Below, in pieces: positions 8,253-15,842 of a stretch of DNA of 34,596 nucleotides. Numbering within the stretch: position 1 is the first letter of the stretch; every line of letters begins with the position of its first letter. The notes below the pieces were generated by a model. That model was not told the origin of the DNA. It did not search any database and saw nothing but the letters and a program-made list of their open reading frames with translations. The position numbers and the translations under genes are program-made. This DNA comes from Colimorpha_A sp045533115. GTDB taxonomy: Bacteria; Bacillota; Clostridia; Oscillospirales; CAG-272. The DNA lies in assembly GCA_045533115.1 (NCBI GenBank), contig JAZSHF010000011.1, forward strand, positions 1 through 34,596, read 5' to 3'.

Positions 8253-8283
8253 TTTACAGTGCGGGCTTTTTTGGGAGTATAAT
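8253..8283 (+). promoter_or_regulatory. Candidate promoter of the glycerol-type operon
   Basis: TATAAT (8278-8283) is perfect. The best -35 is TTTACA (8253-8258) at a long 19-base spacing, so an activator or a weak -35 is possible. Transcription would start around 8290, just ahead of the hairpin at 8299-8340. Confidence 0.5.
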
Positions 8284-8298
8284 ACCAATTAATTTAAG

Positions 8299-8340
8299 AG
8301 AAAGCAAAAGTTACCCGTGGGGCCACTTTTGCTTTTCTTT
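8299..8340 (+). promoter_or_regulatory. Leader terminator/attenuator hairpin, candidate GlpP-type antitermination site
   Basis: GAAAGCAAAAGT (8300-8311) pairs with ACTTTTGCTTTT (8325-8336) around a CCCGTGGGG-containing loop and is followed by CTTTTT, giving a complete intrinsic terminator. It lies some 10 bases downstream of the candidate operon start and about 120 bases before the oxidoreductase ATG, so it would stop transcription unless overcome. In Firmicutes GlpP, with glycerol-3-phosphate, antiterminates leader terminators of this sort before glp genes; a GlpP-like fragment follows immediately here. It may also serve as the terminator of the upstream MgtC-like gene. Confidence 0.6.
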
Positions 8341-8346
8341 TTCGAA

Positions 8347-8448
8347 GTGCAATATGAAAGAAATTTTGTGCTTTTAAGCGACAGTCCCGTAATTGACGCC
8401 GTAAAGGATAATAATATAGGTGTGGCAATATCATCAAAAGGAGCTTAA
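8347..8448 (+). pseudogene. Fragment resembling the N-terminus of the GlpP antiterminator
   Basis: A 33-codon frame from GTG (8347) to TAA (8446-8448) contains FVLLSDSPVIDAVKD, closely like the opening of clostridial GlpP proteins (F-I-x-L-L-x-x-S/N-P-V-I-x-A-V-K-D). GlpP is normally about 180-190 residues, so most of it is missing. The last ten residues, IGVAISSKGA, faintly recall the C-terminal AGAxAIS strand of GlpP, which would fit an internal deletion; this is speculative. There is no ribosome site before the GTG. The final codons contain the AAAGGAG ribosome site of the next gene. Alternatives are a leader peptide or chance. Confidence 0.5.
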
Positions 8449-8454
8449 GTATTT

Positions 8455-9894
8455 ATGAGTAATATGAAATATAAAGTCGCCGTTATCGGCGCGGGAGTTA
8501 TCGGCGGAATGGTCTGCCGAGAGCTCACGCGTTACGGAATCAATACAGTTATTCTTGAAAAGGGAAACGACGTTGCCCTCGGTGCAACGAAGGCAAACAG
8601 CGGTATCGTTCACGGAGGCTACGACCCCGAGCCGAATATGTTAAAGGCGAAGCTTAACGCCTTGGGTATTGAAAAGCTTTTTGATGCGGCATCGGAGCTT
8701 AACGTTCCGATAAAGCGTAACGAGTCGCTCGTTTGCGCTTTTTCTGAGGAAGAAAAAGCACATCTTGACGTTCTTTATAAAAGAGGCATTGAGAACGGAA
8801 TTGCCGCACTTGAGATTATTGACGGCGACAAGGCAAGGGAGCTTGAAAAGAACCTTTCCGATCAGGTCGTTGCGGCTTTGAGGGTTAAAAATTCGGGAAT
8901 AGTTTGTCCTTATGAGTTAACGGTTGCCGCCATTGGAAACGCTATGGATAACGGCGCGGCGCTGATGACGAATTTTGAGGTTGCAGAAATTATAAGATCA
9001 AACGGCTTTGAGATAGTGTCTGCGGGAGGGGAAACCGTCTATGCAGATTACGTTATAAACTGTGCAGGTGCTTATTCTGGTAAGATCGCATCTCTTGTCG
9101 GAGATGATTCGATAGAGATCATTCCTCGTGCGGGTGAATATATGCTTCTTGACAAAAGCGAGGGTGAGAGGGTAAGCCGCACAATATTCCGGGTGCCGAC
9201 GAAAGCAGGAAAGGGAATACTCGTCACTCCGACCGTCGACGGAAATCTGCTCACCGGACCGACTGCGGCGGTGGTTGAATCGCCGAATAATACCAAAACC
9301 ACCGCTTCGGGCTTGGATACCGTTTCCGTACTCGCGCTAAAGAGCGTGCCGACGGTTAATTACAGAAACGTAATAACCTCGTTTGCGGGCGTTCGATCGT
9401 CGGTCAAGGGCGGTGATTTCATTATAGGCGAAAGCCGTGCTTGCAAGAATTTCATTAACGTCGCGGCGATAGATTCGCCGGGTCTTACCTGTTCGGTCAG
9501 CATTGCCGAATACGTAATTGACATTTTGAAATCATCGGGGCTTGTTATGAAATTGAACGACGGCTTCGATGGAAAGCGCCCCGACCCGCATTTCTTCCGC
9601 AAAATGAATGATGATGAAAAGAATAAGTTTATAAAACAAAATCCCGCATACGGACGGATAGTTTGCCGTTGCGAGGGTGTGACTGAGGGCGAGATGCGAT
9701 GTGCCGTAAGGACAAATCCGCCTGCAAGTGATCTTGACGGTGTCAAGCGCCGTACCCGCGCGGGAATGGGACGTTGTCAGAGCGGATTTTGTTCTCCGAC
9801 GGTAATGAAAATAATTGCGGAGGAAAGAAATATCGGAAAGGAGCAGGTGACAAAAAACGGCGGCGGATCGTATATTGTCACCGAGAAGCTATGA
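8455..9894 (+). CDS. GlpA-like FAD-dependent oxidoreductase with C-terminal BFD-like [2Fe-2S] domain
   Basis: A 479-residue flavoprotein. The N-terminal Rossmann FAD motif VIGAGVIGG (about 10-18) and KANSGIVHGGYD belong to the DAO/glycerol-3-phosphate dehydrogenase family. The C-terminal domain has four cysteines in the BFD-like [2Fe-2S] arrangement, VCRCEG (Cys404, Cys406) and GRCQSGFC (Cys441, Cys446). In anaerobic Firmicutes this protein is encoded with the next two gene families, and the set is regarded as a GlpA/GlpB-like glycerol-3-phosphate dehydrogenase; activity here is inferred from family and the GlpP-like leader. ATG at 8455 has AAGGAG 11 bases upstream, a little long. No glycerol kinase or facilitator gene is in view. 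Its stop overlaps the next start (ATGA). Confidence 0.88.
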   Translation: MSNMKYKVAVIGAGVIGGMVCRELTRYGINTVILEKGNDVALGATKANSGIVHGGYDPEPNMLKAKLNALGIEKLFDAASELNVPIKRNESLVCAFSEEEKAHLDVLYKRGIENGIAALEIIDGDKARELEKNLSDQVVAALRVKNSGIVCPYELTVAAIGNAMDNGAALMTNFEVAEIIRSNGFEIVSAGGETVYADYVINCAGAYSGKIASLVGDDSIEIIPRAGEYMLLDKSEGERVSRTIFRVPTKAGKGILVTPTVDGNLLTGPTAAVVESPNNTKTTASGLDTVSVLALKSVPTVNYRNVITSFAGVRSSVKGGDFIIGESRACKNFINVAAIDSPGLTCSVSIAEYVIDILKSSGLVMKLNDGFDGKRPDPHFFRKMNDDEKNKFIKQNPAYGRIVCRCEGVTEGEMRCAVRTNPPASDLDGVKRRTRAGMGRCQSGFCSPTVMKIIAEERNIGKEQVTKNGGGSYIVTEKL

Positions 9895-11135
9895 CAAATC
9901 ACGATATAGTAATAATCGGCGGCGGCCCTGCGGGAATGGCGGCAGCAATCAGTGCCTATGACGGCGGAATAAAGGACGTCGTAATAATCGACCGCGAAAA
10001 AGAGGTCGGCGGAATACTTCGTCAATGTATACACAACGGCTTCGGGCTTCATAAATTGGGCAAGGAGCTGACGGGACCCGAGTATGCTCACCATTATAAG
10101 CTCGAAATCGAGAAACGCGGAATTAAAGTTTATTCCGATACTACGGTTTTGTCGGTAACCGCCGACAAGGTCGTGACGGCGACTAATACCGAGGGGATAA
10201 TTAAGATAAAGGCGGTGGCGGTCATACTCGCTATGGGTTGCCGTGAAAGAAGCCGCGGTGCGCTTAATATTCCGGGTACCCGTCCGTCCGGTATTTTCAG
10301 CGCGGGATGCGCTCAGAAGGTCATCAACTGCGAGGGATATTCGGTCGGGAAAAGGGTTGTAATTCTTGGCTCGGGCGACATTGGACTTATTATGGCGAGG
10401 AGAATGTCACTTGAGGGGGCGAAGGTAGAGGCGGTATGTGAAATTATGCCGTATTCGGGCGGCCTTACGAGAAACATAGTACAGTGCCTTGAGGATTACG
10501 GTATTCCGCTTTATCTGAATACGACCGTTGCTGAAATTCACGGCAGTGAGCGTCTTACGGGTGTAACCATTGCCGAGGTTGACGGCAAGCGTCAAGTTAA
10601 ACCCGAAACGAAAAGATACATTCCTTGTGATACGCTTCTGCTTTCCGTCGGTCTTATTCCGGAGAATGAGCTTACTCGCGGTGCGGGTATTGGCATTGAT
10701 CCGATAACGGGCGGTGCTGTCGTCGATGAAAACAGAATGACCGATGTCGTTGGCATATTCGCCTGCGGAAACGTTCTTCAGGTACACGACCTCGTTGATT
10801 ACGTTTCCGATGAGGCGGAGATCGCGGGAAAGGGTGCCGCAAATTACGTTAAAGGTCTGTTAAAGGATGACGCACGGGTAAATACGGCAGCAGGGAACGG
10901 TGTTCGCTACGTTCTTCCTCATAGGATAAATACGCGCGGAGGGGATACCGATATTTTCCTTCGAGTGACAAAGCCGTTCGGCAGAGTTCGTTTTACCGTA
11001 AAAAGCGGTGAAACTGTAATTGCGACGGCGATGAAGCTGCGTGCGACACCCGGAGAGATGGAAAAGATAACTCTCAAAGCCGCTAAGCTTCGTGACGCAA
11101 AGGACGATATTACAGTCGATCTGGAGGAAATGTGA
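9891..11135 (+). CDS. NAD(P)/FAD-dependent pyridine-nucleotide oxidoreductase, partner of the GlpA-like protein
   Basis: A 414-residue flavoprotein starting at the ATG that overlaps the previous stop (ATGA), which implies translational coupling; an upstream in-frame TTG at 9774 lies inside the previous gene and was rejected. Seen: FAD site IVIIGGGPAGMAAAI near the N-terminus, GGILRQCIHNGFGLHKLGKELTGPEYA, a second dinucleotide site VVILGSGDIGLIMARRM (about 155), and an FAD-binding GIFACGNVLQVHDLVDYVS near 290-310. The expected redox-active CxxC of thioredoxin-reductase-like members is not evident. It likely passes electrons between NAD(P) and the GlpA-like partner or a quinone; the acceptor is unknown. 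Its end overlaps the DUF1667 start. Confidence 0.88.
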   Translation: MTNHDIVIIGGGPAGMAAAISAYDGGIKDVVIIDREKEVGGILRQCIHNGFGLHKLGKELTGPEYAHHYKLEIEKRGIKVYSDTTVLSVTADKVVTATNTEGIIKIKAVAVILAMGCRERSRGALNIPGTRPSGIFSAGCAQKVINCEGYSVGKRVVILGSGDIGLIMARRMSLEGAKVEAVCEIMPYSGGLTRNIVQCLEDYGIPLYLNTTVAEIHGSERLTGVTIAEVDGKRQVKPETKRYIPCDTLLLSVGLIPENELTRGAGIGIDPITGGAVVDENRMTDVVGIFACGNVLQVHDLVDYVSDEAEIAGKGAANYVKGLLKDDARVNTAAGNGVRYVLPHRINTRGGDTDIFLRVTKPFGRVRFTVKSGETVIATAMKLRATPGEMEKITLKAAKLRDAKDDITVDLEEM

Positions 11136-11482
11136 TGAAAAGAAAGCTCACCTGCATACTCTGTCCGCGCGGATGCACTCTTGACGTATCGGTTGACGGT
11201 AATAACGTGTTCGTTACCGGAAACGCATGCCCGAGAGGGCGTTATTACGGCGAGGAGGAGGTCATCTCTCCCAAGAGAACTGTAACCTCTGTTATTCGCG
11301 TTTCCAATCGCGAGGATACAATGGTCAGCGTAAAGACCGACAAGCCCGTATCAAAGGTAGATATTTTCGCCGTTATGAAGGCGATCAGAGGCGCGGCGGC
11401 TACTGCACCGATAAAGGTCGGTGACGTTATTCTCGCTGACGTTTGCGGCAGCGCAATTATAGCAACAAAGGATATAGATTAA
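11135..11482 (+). CDS. DUF1667 cysteine-motif protein, third member of the glycerol-type operon
   Basis: A 115-residue protein with CILCPRGCTL near the N-terminus and GNACPRGRYYGEEEVISPKRT, giving a C-x2-C-x3-C plus C pattern that could bind an Fe-S cluster or zinc. ATG at 11135 shares its A with the preceding TGA and has GGAGG 7 bases upstream; the GTG just before it is less likely. The order flavoprotein-flavoprotein-DUF1667 is conserved in anaerobic Firmicutes, so it is probably a small electron-transfer or assembly subunit of the dehydrogenase. Biochemical function is not known to me. Confidence 0.9.
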   Translation: MKRKLTCILCPRGCTLDVSVDGNNVFVTGNACPRGRYYGEEEVISPKRTVTSVIRVSNREDTMVSVKTDKPVSKVDIFAVMKAIRGAAATAPIKVGDVILADVCGSAIIATKDID

Positions 11483-11508
11483 GGGAGCGGACGCTCCCTT
11501 TCCTTTTT
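11481..11508 (+). terminator. Intrinsic terminator of the glycerol-type operon
   Basis: AAGGGAGC (11481-11488) pairs with GCTCCCTT (11493-11500) around GGAC and is followed by TCCTTTTT. The stem overlaps the DUF1667 stop codon. Confidence 0.85.
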
Positions 11509-11519
11509 GTGATAAATAC

Positions 11520-11548
11520 TTGATTTTTCTTTCAAAATGATATAAAAT
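11520..11548 (+). promoter_or_regulatory. Likely promoter of rsgA
   Basis: TTGATT (11520-11525) and TAAAAT (11543-11548) are 17 bases apart in an AT-rich stretch directly after the terminator. Confidence 0.55.
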
Positions 11549-11575
11549 ATTAATATCAAATAACGAGGAAAAGCT

Positions 11576-12487
11576 ATGGAATTAAAAGGAAAGCTGATAA
11601 AGGGAATAGGCGGACTTTATTTTATTCGTCTGAACAGCGGTGAGATCATCTCCTGCAAGGCGAAGGGTGCGTTCCGTCACGAGAGCGTGAAGCCGTGCAT
11701 TGGCGATGACGTGACCGTGCTTGATGACTGCGGATACGTTCTTCACGGAATTGACGAAAGGAAGAACTGCCTTATCCGTCCGCCTATATCGAACGTAGGC
11801 GTTATCTTCATAACCTTTGCCGCCGCAGAGCCGGAGCCGGCGCTTTTGTCTATAGACAAGCTGACCTGTATTGCCGAGCATTGCGGTATTCGTCCCGTTA
11901 TTACTGTTACCAAGGCAGATATCGCCCCCGAAAAAGCGCGCGAGCTTGCCGACATATATGAAAGATCGGGCTTCAAGACTTTTGTTTCGGGTAAGGACAA
12001 CAGTGCGGTTCCTGAGATCAGGGAGTATATACATAACGAATGCAGAGGACTCATTTCCTGCTTTGCGGGTGCTTCGGGTGTTGGAAAATCAACTCTAATG
12101 ACTGCGCTTTTTCCCGAGCTTGACCTTGAAACGGGTGAGATAAGCGAGAAGATCGCGCGCGGTAAGCATACGACGCGACACGTTGAGCTTTATCCTCTCT
12201 CCGAGCTTTTCGGCGACGGAACAGAAGGTTACGTTGCAGATACACCCGGATTTTCACTTCTCGATTTCGTTCGCTTTGATTTCTTCGATAAGGATGATCT
12301 GCTTTACACCTTCCCCGAGTTTGACAAGTATATCGGCGGATGCCGCTATACGCGTTGCACTCACCTTTGCGAGGACGGCTGTGCTATTTATGACGCTGTC
12401 AAGCGCGGCGAGATAATTAAGAGCAGACACGATAGCTTTGTTTCAATTTATAATGATCTCAAGGGCAAAAATAAGTGGGATAAATAA
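11576..12487 (+). CDS. rsgA: Ribosome small-subunit-dependent GTPase A
   Basis: A 303-residue RsgA/YjeQ. Domains: N-terminal OB fold (1-65), circularly permuted GTPase with G4 TKAD (112-115) before G1 GASGVGKST (165-173) and G3 DTPG (222-225), and a C-terminal zinc finger with Cys256, Cys261, His263 and Cys269. The KIARGKHTTRHVELYPL switch region is intact. RsgA binds the 30S subunit and checks late maturation of the decoding centre. ATG at 11576 has GAGGA 6 bases upstream. In many Firmicutes rsgA follows a serine/threonine kinase gene; here it is instead followed after 33 bases by a PTS IIC gene, probably on the same transcript. Confidence 0.95.
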   Translation: MELKGKLIKGIGGLYFIRLNSGEIISCKAKGAFRHESVKPCIGDDVTVLDDCGYVLHGIDERKNCLIRPPISNVGVIFITFAAAEPEPALLSIDKLTCIAEHCGIRPVITVTKADIAPEKARELADIYERSGFKTFVSGKDNSAVPEIREYIHNECRGLISCFAGASGVGKSTLMTALFPELDLETGEISEKIARGKHTTRHVELYPLSELFGDGTEGYVADTPGFSLLDFVRFDFFDKDDLLYTFPEFDKYIGGCRYTRCTHLCEDGCAIYDAVKRGEIIKSRHDSFVSIYNDLKGKNKWDK

Positions 12488-12520
12488 CATGAGTTTACAA
12501 TGATTTTCGGAGGCATGAAA

Positions 12521-13585
12521 ATGGTAAAGAAGATTTTGAAACGCTATTTTATAGATGCTATGGGCGCAATGGCGCAGGGGCTTTTTGCGTCGTTGCTTAT
12601 TGGCACGATATTTAATGCGCTTGGAATGATTCCGAAGCTTGAATTTTTGGGCACGATCGGTAAATTTGCGCAGGCAATGGCAGGTCCCGCTATGGCGGCG
12701 GCTATCGCTTACTCGCTTAAAGCGCATCCGCTTGTCATTTTCTCGGCTGCGGCTGTCGGTAATGCGGCAAACTCTCTTGGCGGTGCCGGAGGACCTCTTG
12801 CAGTATTCTTTATAGCTATTGCGGCGGTAGAGATCGGTATGATCTTTTCGAAAAAAACGAAGGTTGACATTATTGTTACGCCATTTATCACGATCCTTGT
12901 CGGATGCGGTCTTTCGATCCTTGTTGGACCGTATATCGGCGAAGCGGTTGGATACATTAGCGACTTTATCGGTTGGGCATCGCTTCAGGCGCCGTTTGTT
13001 GCCTCTATTATTATCTCGGTTGTTGTTGGTGTTGTTCTAACACTCCCGATATCCTCTGCCGCTATATGTCACGGACTTCTTCTTACAGGAAGCTTAGCTG
13101 TTCACGAAGGCGGTAACGAGGGACTTGCGATAGCGGGTGCGGCGGCTGTTGCCGGATGCTGCGCACAGATGGTCGGCTTTGCCGTCATCAGCTTCAGAGA
13201 GAATAAATGGGGCGGACTTCTTTCGCAGGGAATCGGCACGAGTATGCTTCAGATGCCGAATATTATCCGTCACCCGCAGATATGGATCGCTCCTACGCTC
13301 GCTTCGGCGATCACGGGACCTATCGCGGTTTGCGTTTTCGGACTCCGTATGTACGGTGAGGCTATCAATTCGGGTATGGGAACCTGCGGTCTGCTCGGAC
13401 CTATCGGTATGATACTTGGTTGGGTAGATAAGTCGAACGGATATCCCGTTGCCGTTACAGCACTTGACTGGATCGGACTTGCTCTTGTTTGCTTCATTCT
13501 TCCCGCAGTTCTTTCCTTCGTTATCAACGAGTTTCTTCGCAAGATCGGGCTTGTTAAAACGGGATATATGAAGCTGAGTAACTGA
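12521..13585 (+). CDS. Stand-alone PTS-type sugar transporter IIC (EIIC_2 family)
   Basis: A 354-residue integral membrane protein with about nine or ten hydrophobic segments. Features that resemble the PTS_EIIC_2 family are the N-terminal YFIDAMGAMAQGLFASLLIGTI, an AAAVGNAANSLGGAGGPLAVF loop, LPISSAAICHGLLLTG, GIGTSMLQMPNIIRHPQIW and GTCGLLGPIGMI. Start 12521 was chosen because GGAGG lies 7 bases upstream; ATGs at 12500 and 12515 are wrongly spaced. Classical PTS permeases need IIA and IIB partners, and none is encoded here, so the energy coupling and substrate are unknown; some proteins of this family may act as facilitators. It ends at a two-way terminator. Confidence 0.82.
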   Translation: MVKKILKRYFIDAMGAMAQGLFASLLIGTIFNALGMIPKLEFLGTIGKFAQAMAGPAMAAAIAYSLKAHPLVIFSAAAVGNAANSLGGAGGPLAVFFIAIAAVEIGMIFSKKTKVDIIVTPFITILVGCGLSILVGPYIGEAVGYISDFIGWASLQAPFVASIIISVVVGVVLTLPISSAAICHGLLLTGSLAVHEGGNEGLAIAGAAAVAGCCAQMVGFAVISFRENKWGGLLSQGIGTSMLQMPNIIRHPQIWIAPTLASAITGPIAVCVFGLRMYGEAINSGMGTCGLLGPIGMILGWVDKSNGYPVAVTALDWIGLALVCFILPAVLSFVINEFLRKIGLVKTGYMKLSN

Positions 13586-13595
13586 TTGTATATTG

Positions 13596-13629
13596 AAAAG
13601 GCGACCTGCAATTCGGCAGGCCGCCTTTT
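13596..13629. terminator. Two-way terminator between PTS IIC and histidine kinase genes
   Basis: AAAAGGCG (13596-13603) pairs with CGCCTTTT (13622-13629) and, after one mismatch, CCTGC with GCAGG. A-run and T-run flank the stem on both sides, so it can end transcription in both directions. Its 3' end lies 4 bases before the kinase stop. Confidence 0.85.
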
Positions 13630-13633
13630 ACTT

Positions 13634-15055
13634 TTATATGTCTATCTCTATCCAGAAAATGCTTCCGTTTCCGTTTGAGGAAAGGACTCCGCAGCGACCG
13701 CCGATGAGCGTCATCAGTTTATTGACTATCGAAAGTCCAAGCCCGCTTCCTTGTACTGAGCGTTTATGGGGACTATCAACTTTATAGTATCTGTCCCATA
13801 TCATCGGGAGTTTATCTTCGGGAATACCCTCGCCTGTGTCGATAACGGAATAGCGCAGAGCGTTTTTCTCGCCCGTGAAATACACGTCTTGGCGGACTAT
13901 GACCGTTTTATCGGCTCCCGTATACGTCAGGGCGTTATTGACGAGGTTGAGAAGCGCGCGTATGATCTTTGTGCGGTCGGTTACGACCGTTACGCTTTCA
14001 TTAGTTTCAAAGCGGAGCGTATAACCGTCCTTACAGAAGAACTGACTGTATTTTTCGATCTCGGAAGCGACTGCCTCTGTGATGTTAAAGCGCTCGGGAT
14101 TGGCCTTTGCGACGCCGTTTTCGAGCTTCGATATTTCGAGCATATCGTTGACGAGCGAGGTCATTCTTTTTGCCTCGTCGGCGATTACCGCCGCGTTTTC
14201 CGGCGTGTTTTCATTTTCAAAATCGCGCATTAGCTCGGCATAGCCCGTTATCATCGTAAGGGGCGTGCGGAGGTCGTGCGTCGTATTTGCGATCAATTCG
14301 GATCGGAGCTTGTCAACGCGCGAAAGCTCCGATCCGGCATAGGCGAGCGTCTCTGACAGCTCCTCTGCCTCTCTGTATGATCCGCCTTCAAATTCTACGC
14401 CGTAATTGCCCTTTGCAAGCTCCTTTGCAGAGGCGTTTATCTTCGTTATCGGCTTTGTTATCGAGCGCGAGAGAATGAGCGTCAGAATGACGGAGAGAAT
14501 TATCATTGTTATGCTTATGATTATAAGCAGATAATTAAGCGTTCTTACGGTTGAAGCAACCGGAGAAACGTATGCGTTGATAATGAACAGTATATCGTCT
14601 CCGCGCGCGTCTTTGACAATAAAAGAATAGACTATAGACTGACCGTCACTTGCTTCGTTACTTTGCTCGTATACGTCGTCCTCTCCGCTGTAGGAATAGT
14701 ATTGAAGCAGCTTGCCGCCGTTTTCTTTTGCTTTATCGTGGAACGAAATCAGCTCGCCTTGGGTCATTGAATGTATTACGCAGTTTTCGGTTACGTCGCA
14801 GGAAAACAGCTCGGTTGCGCGGTTACCGTCAAATCGGTAGGCAACTATGCACACCGACTTGCTTCTTGCGAGCTTTTCCGCCTTGCTCTCAAGCGTGAGC
14901 GGTTCTACGGTATACGATTGGAGTTTTTTGCCGATTTCCTTTGTTTCGGAAATCCTGACAGAACGGTGAATTGCACCGAGAAACACGACCTGCAACAGCC
15001 ACAAAAGGAGTATTACAGCTCCCGTAAAGCCCGCCATAAATGCAAATAGCTTCAT
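13634..15055 (-). CDS. Membrane sensor histidine kinase
   Basis: A 473-residue HisKA kinase: TM1 (about 2-28), an extracytoplasmic sensor of about 145 residues, TM2 (about 174-196), HAMP linker, H-box THDLRTPL (His260), N-box LLNLVNNALTYT, G1 DTGEGIPEDKLPMIWDRYYKVD and G2 GSGLGLSIVNKL. All catalytic boxes are intact. The start was set at 15055 because GAGGA sits 5 bases upstream; an in-frame TTG at 15091 overlaps the regulator gene and lacks a ribosome site. It follows the response regulator after 25 bases, so the two form one operon. Upstream lies an HtrA protease gene, so by analogy with CssRS-HtrA of Bacillus a role in envelope or secretion stress is a reasonable guess, not shown. Confidence 0.93.
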   Translation of the reverse strand: MKLFAFMAGFTGAVILLLWLLQVVFLGAIHRSVRISETKEIGKKLQSYTVEPLTLESKAEKLARSKSVCIVAYRFDGNRATELFSCDVTENCVIHSMTQGELISFHDKAKENGGKLLQYYSYSGEDDVYEQSNEASDGQSIVYSFIVKDARGDDILFIINAYVSPVASTVRTLNYLLIIISITMIILSVILTLILSRSITKPITKINASAKELAKGNYGVEFEGGSYREAEELSETLAYAGSELSRVDKLRSELIANTTHDLRTPLTMITGYAELMRDFENENTPENAAVIADEAKRMTSLVNDMLEISKLENGVAKANPERFNITEAVASEIEKYSQFFCKDGYTLRFETNESVTVVTDRTKIIRALLNLVNNALTYTGADKTVIVRQDVYFTGEKNALRYSVIDTGEGIPEDKLPMIWDRYYKVDSPHKRSVQGSGLGLSIVNKLMTLIGGRCGVLSSNGNGSIFWIEIDI

Positions 15056-15080
15056 GCGTATCCTCGGCTTTCGCGAATTA

Positions 15081-15755
15081 TTAGGCGTCAAAGCGGTACC
15101 CCACCCCTCGTAGCGTTACTATCATATTGCTGTAATTCTTCAAGCTTTTGCGCAAAAGCTTGATATGCGTATCGAGTGTTCTGTCATCTCCGTAGAAATC
15201 ATAGCCCCATACCTCTGTTATAAGACGTTCACGGGAGAGAGCTATGTTCTTGTTTTTGCACATATAGAAGAGAAGATCGTATTCCTTTGGGGAAAGGCTT
15301 GCGCGTTCACCGTCGACGGTAACGTTTCTTGCAACGAAATCAATCTCAAGACCGTTGTGGCGGAAAACGTCTTTCTTAGTGTCTTTTTTCGGTGTGTTTA
15401 CGCGCTTCATTATTGCATCAACGCGAAGCATAAGCTCCTTGCCCGAAAAGGGCTTCACGACGTAATCGTCTATTCCGATGCGGAAGCCGCTGATCTTATC
15501 GTATTCCTCACCGCGCGCAGATAGGATAAGTATCGGCGTATCGGTAAAGCCGCGAATGATCCTGCTTGCGGAAAAGCCGTCAAGCTCTGGCATCATTACG
15601 TCCATAATGATGATGTCGAACTGTCTCGCTTCGCAAAGGCGGACGGCTTCGACGCCGTTTTCGGCTTCTATCACATCATGACCCTCATATTCGGCGTATT
15701 TCTTTATCAGCTTTCTTATTTGAGGTTCGTCGTCAACTACAAGTATGTTGTACAT
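15081..15755 (-). CDS. OmpR/PhoB-type response regulator
   Basis: A 224-residue regulator with a receiver domain (phospho-acceptor Asp52 in IIIMDVMMPELDGF, acidic pair Asp8/Asp9, Lys101 in YVVKPF) and a C-terminal winged-helix DNA-binding domain ending in ERLITEVWGYDFYGDDRTLD and TLRGVGYRFDA. AAGGAT lies about 9 bases before the ATG at 15755. It pairs with the histidine kinase gene immediately downstream. Targets are unknown; no inverted or direct repeat that I could assign as its box was found around the adjacent htrA gene. Confidence 0.95.
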   Translation of the reverse strand: MYNILVVDDEPQIRKLIKKYAEYEGHDVIEAENGVEAVRLCEARQFDIIIMDVMMPELDGFSASRIIRGFTDTPILILSARGEEYDKISGFRIGIDDYVVKPFSGKELMLRVDAIMKRVNTPKKDTKKDVFRHNGLEIDFVARNVTVDGERASLSPKEYDLLFYMCKNKNIALSRERLITEVWGYDFYGDDRTLDTHIKLLRKSLKNYSNMIVTLRGVGYRFDA

Positions 15756-15778
15756 AAGTGTACCATCCTTATAAAATG

Positions 15779-15804
15779 GGGGAACGGTAATGATACCGTT
15801 CCCC
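15779..15804 (-). terminator. Terminator of htrA, or leader hairpin of the two-component operon
   Basis: A perfect 11-bp stem GGGGAACGGTA/TACCGTTCCCC (15779-15789 with 15794-15804) has a four-base loop. On the minus strand CATTTTATAA follows, a modest U-tract. It lies 38 bases after the htrA stop and 23 bases before the regulator ATG, downstream of promoter-like hexamers, so it could also be part of the regulator leader. Confidence 0.65.
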
Positions 15805-15807
15805 TTG

Positions 15808-15836
15808 ATTATACATTATACAGATAGGAAATGCAA
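15808..15836 (-). promoter_or_regulatory. Candidate promoter of the response regulator-kinase operon
   Basis: On the minus strand TTGCAT (15831-15836) is 17 bases from TATAAT (15808-15813); a second TATAAT lies one base further upstream (15815-15820). The -10 is perfect, the -35 weak. If used, transcription starts inside or just before the hairpin at 15779-15804. Confidence 0.45.
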
Positions 15837-15842
15837 GTAGTA

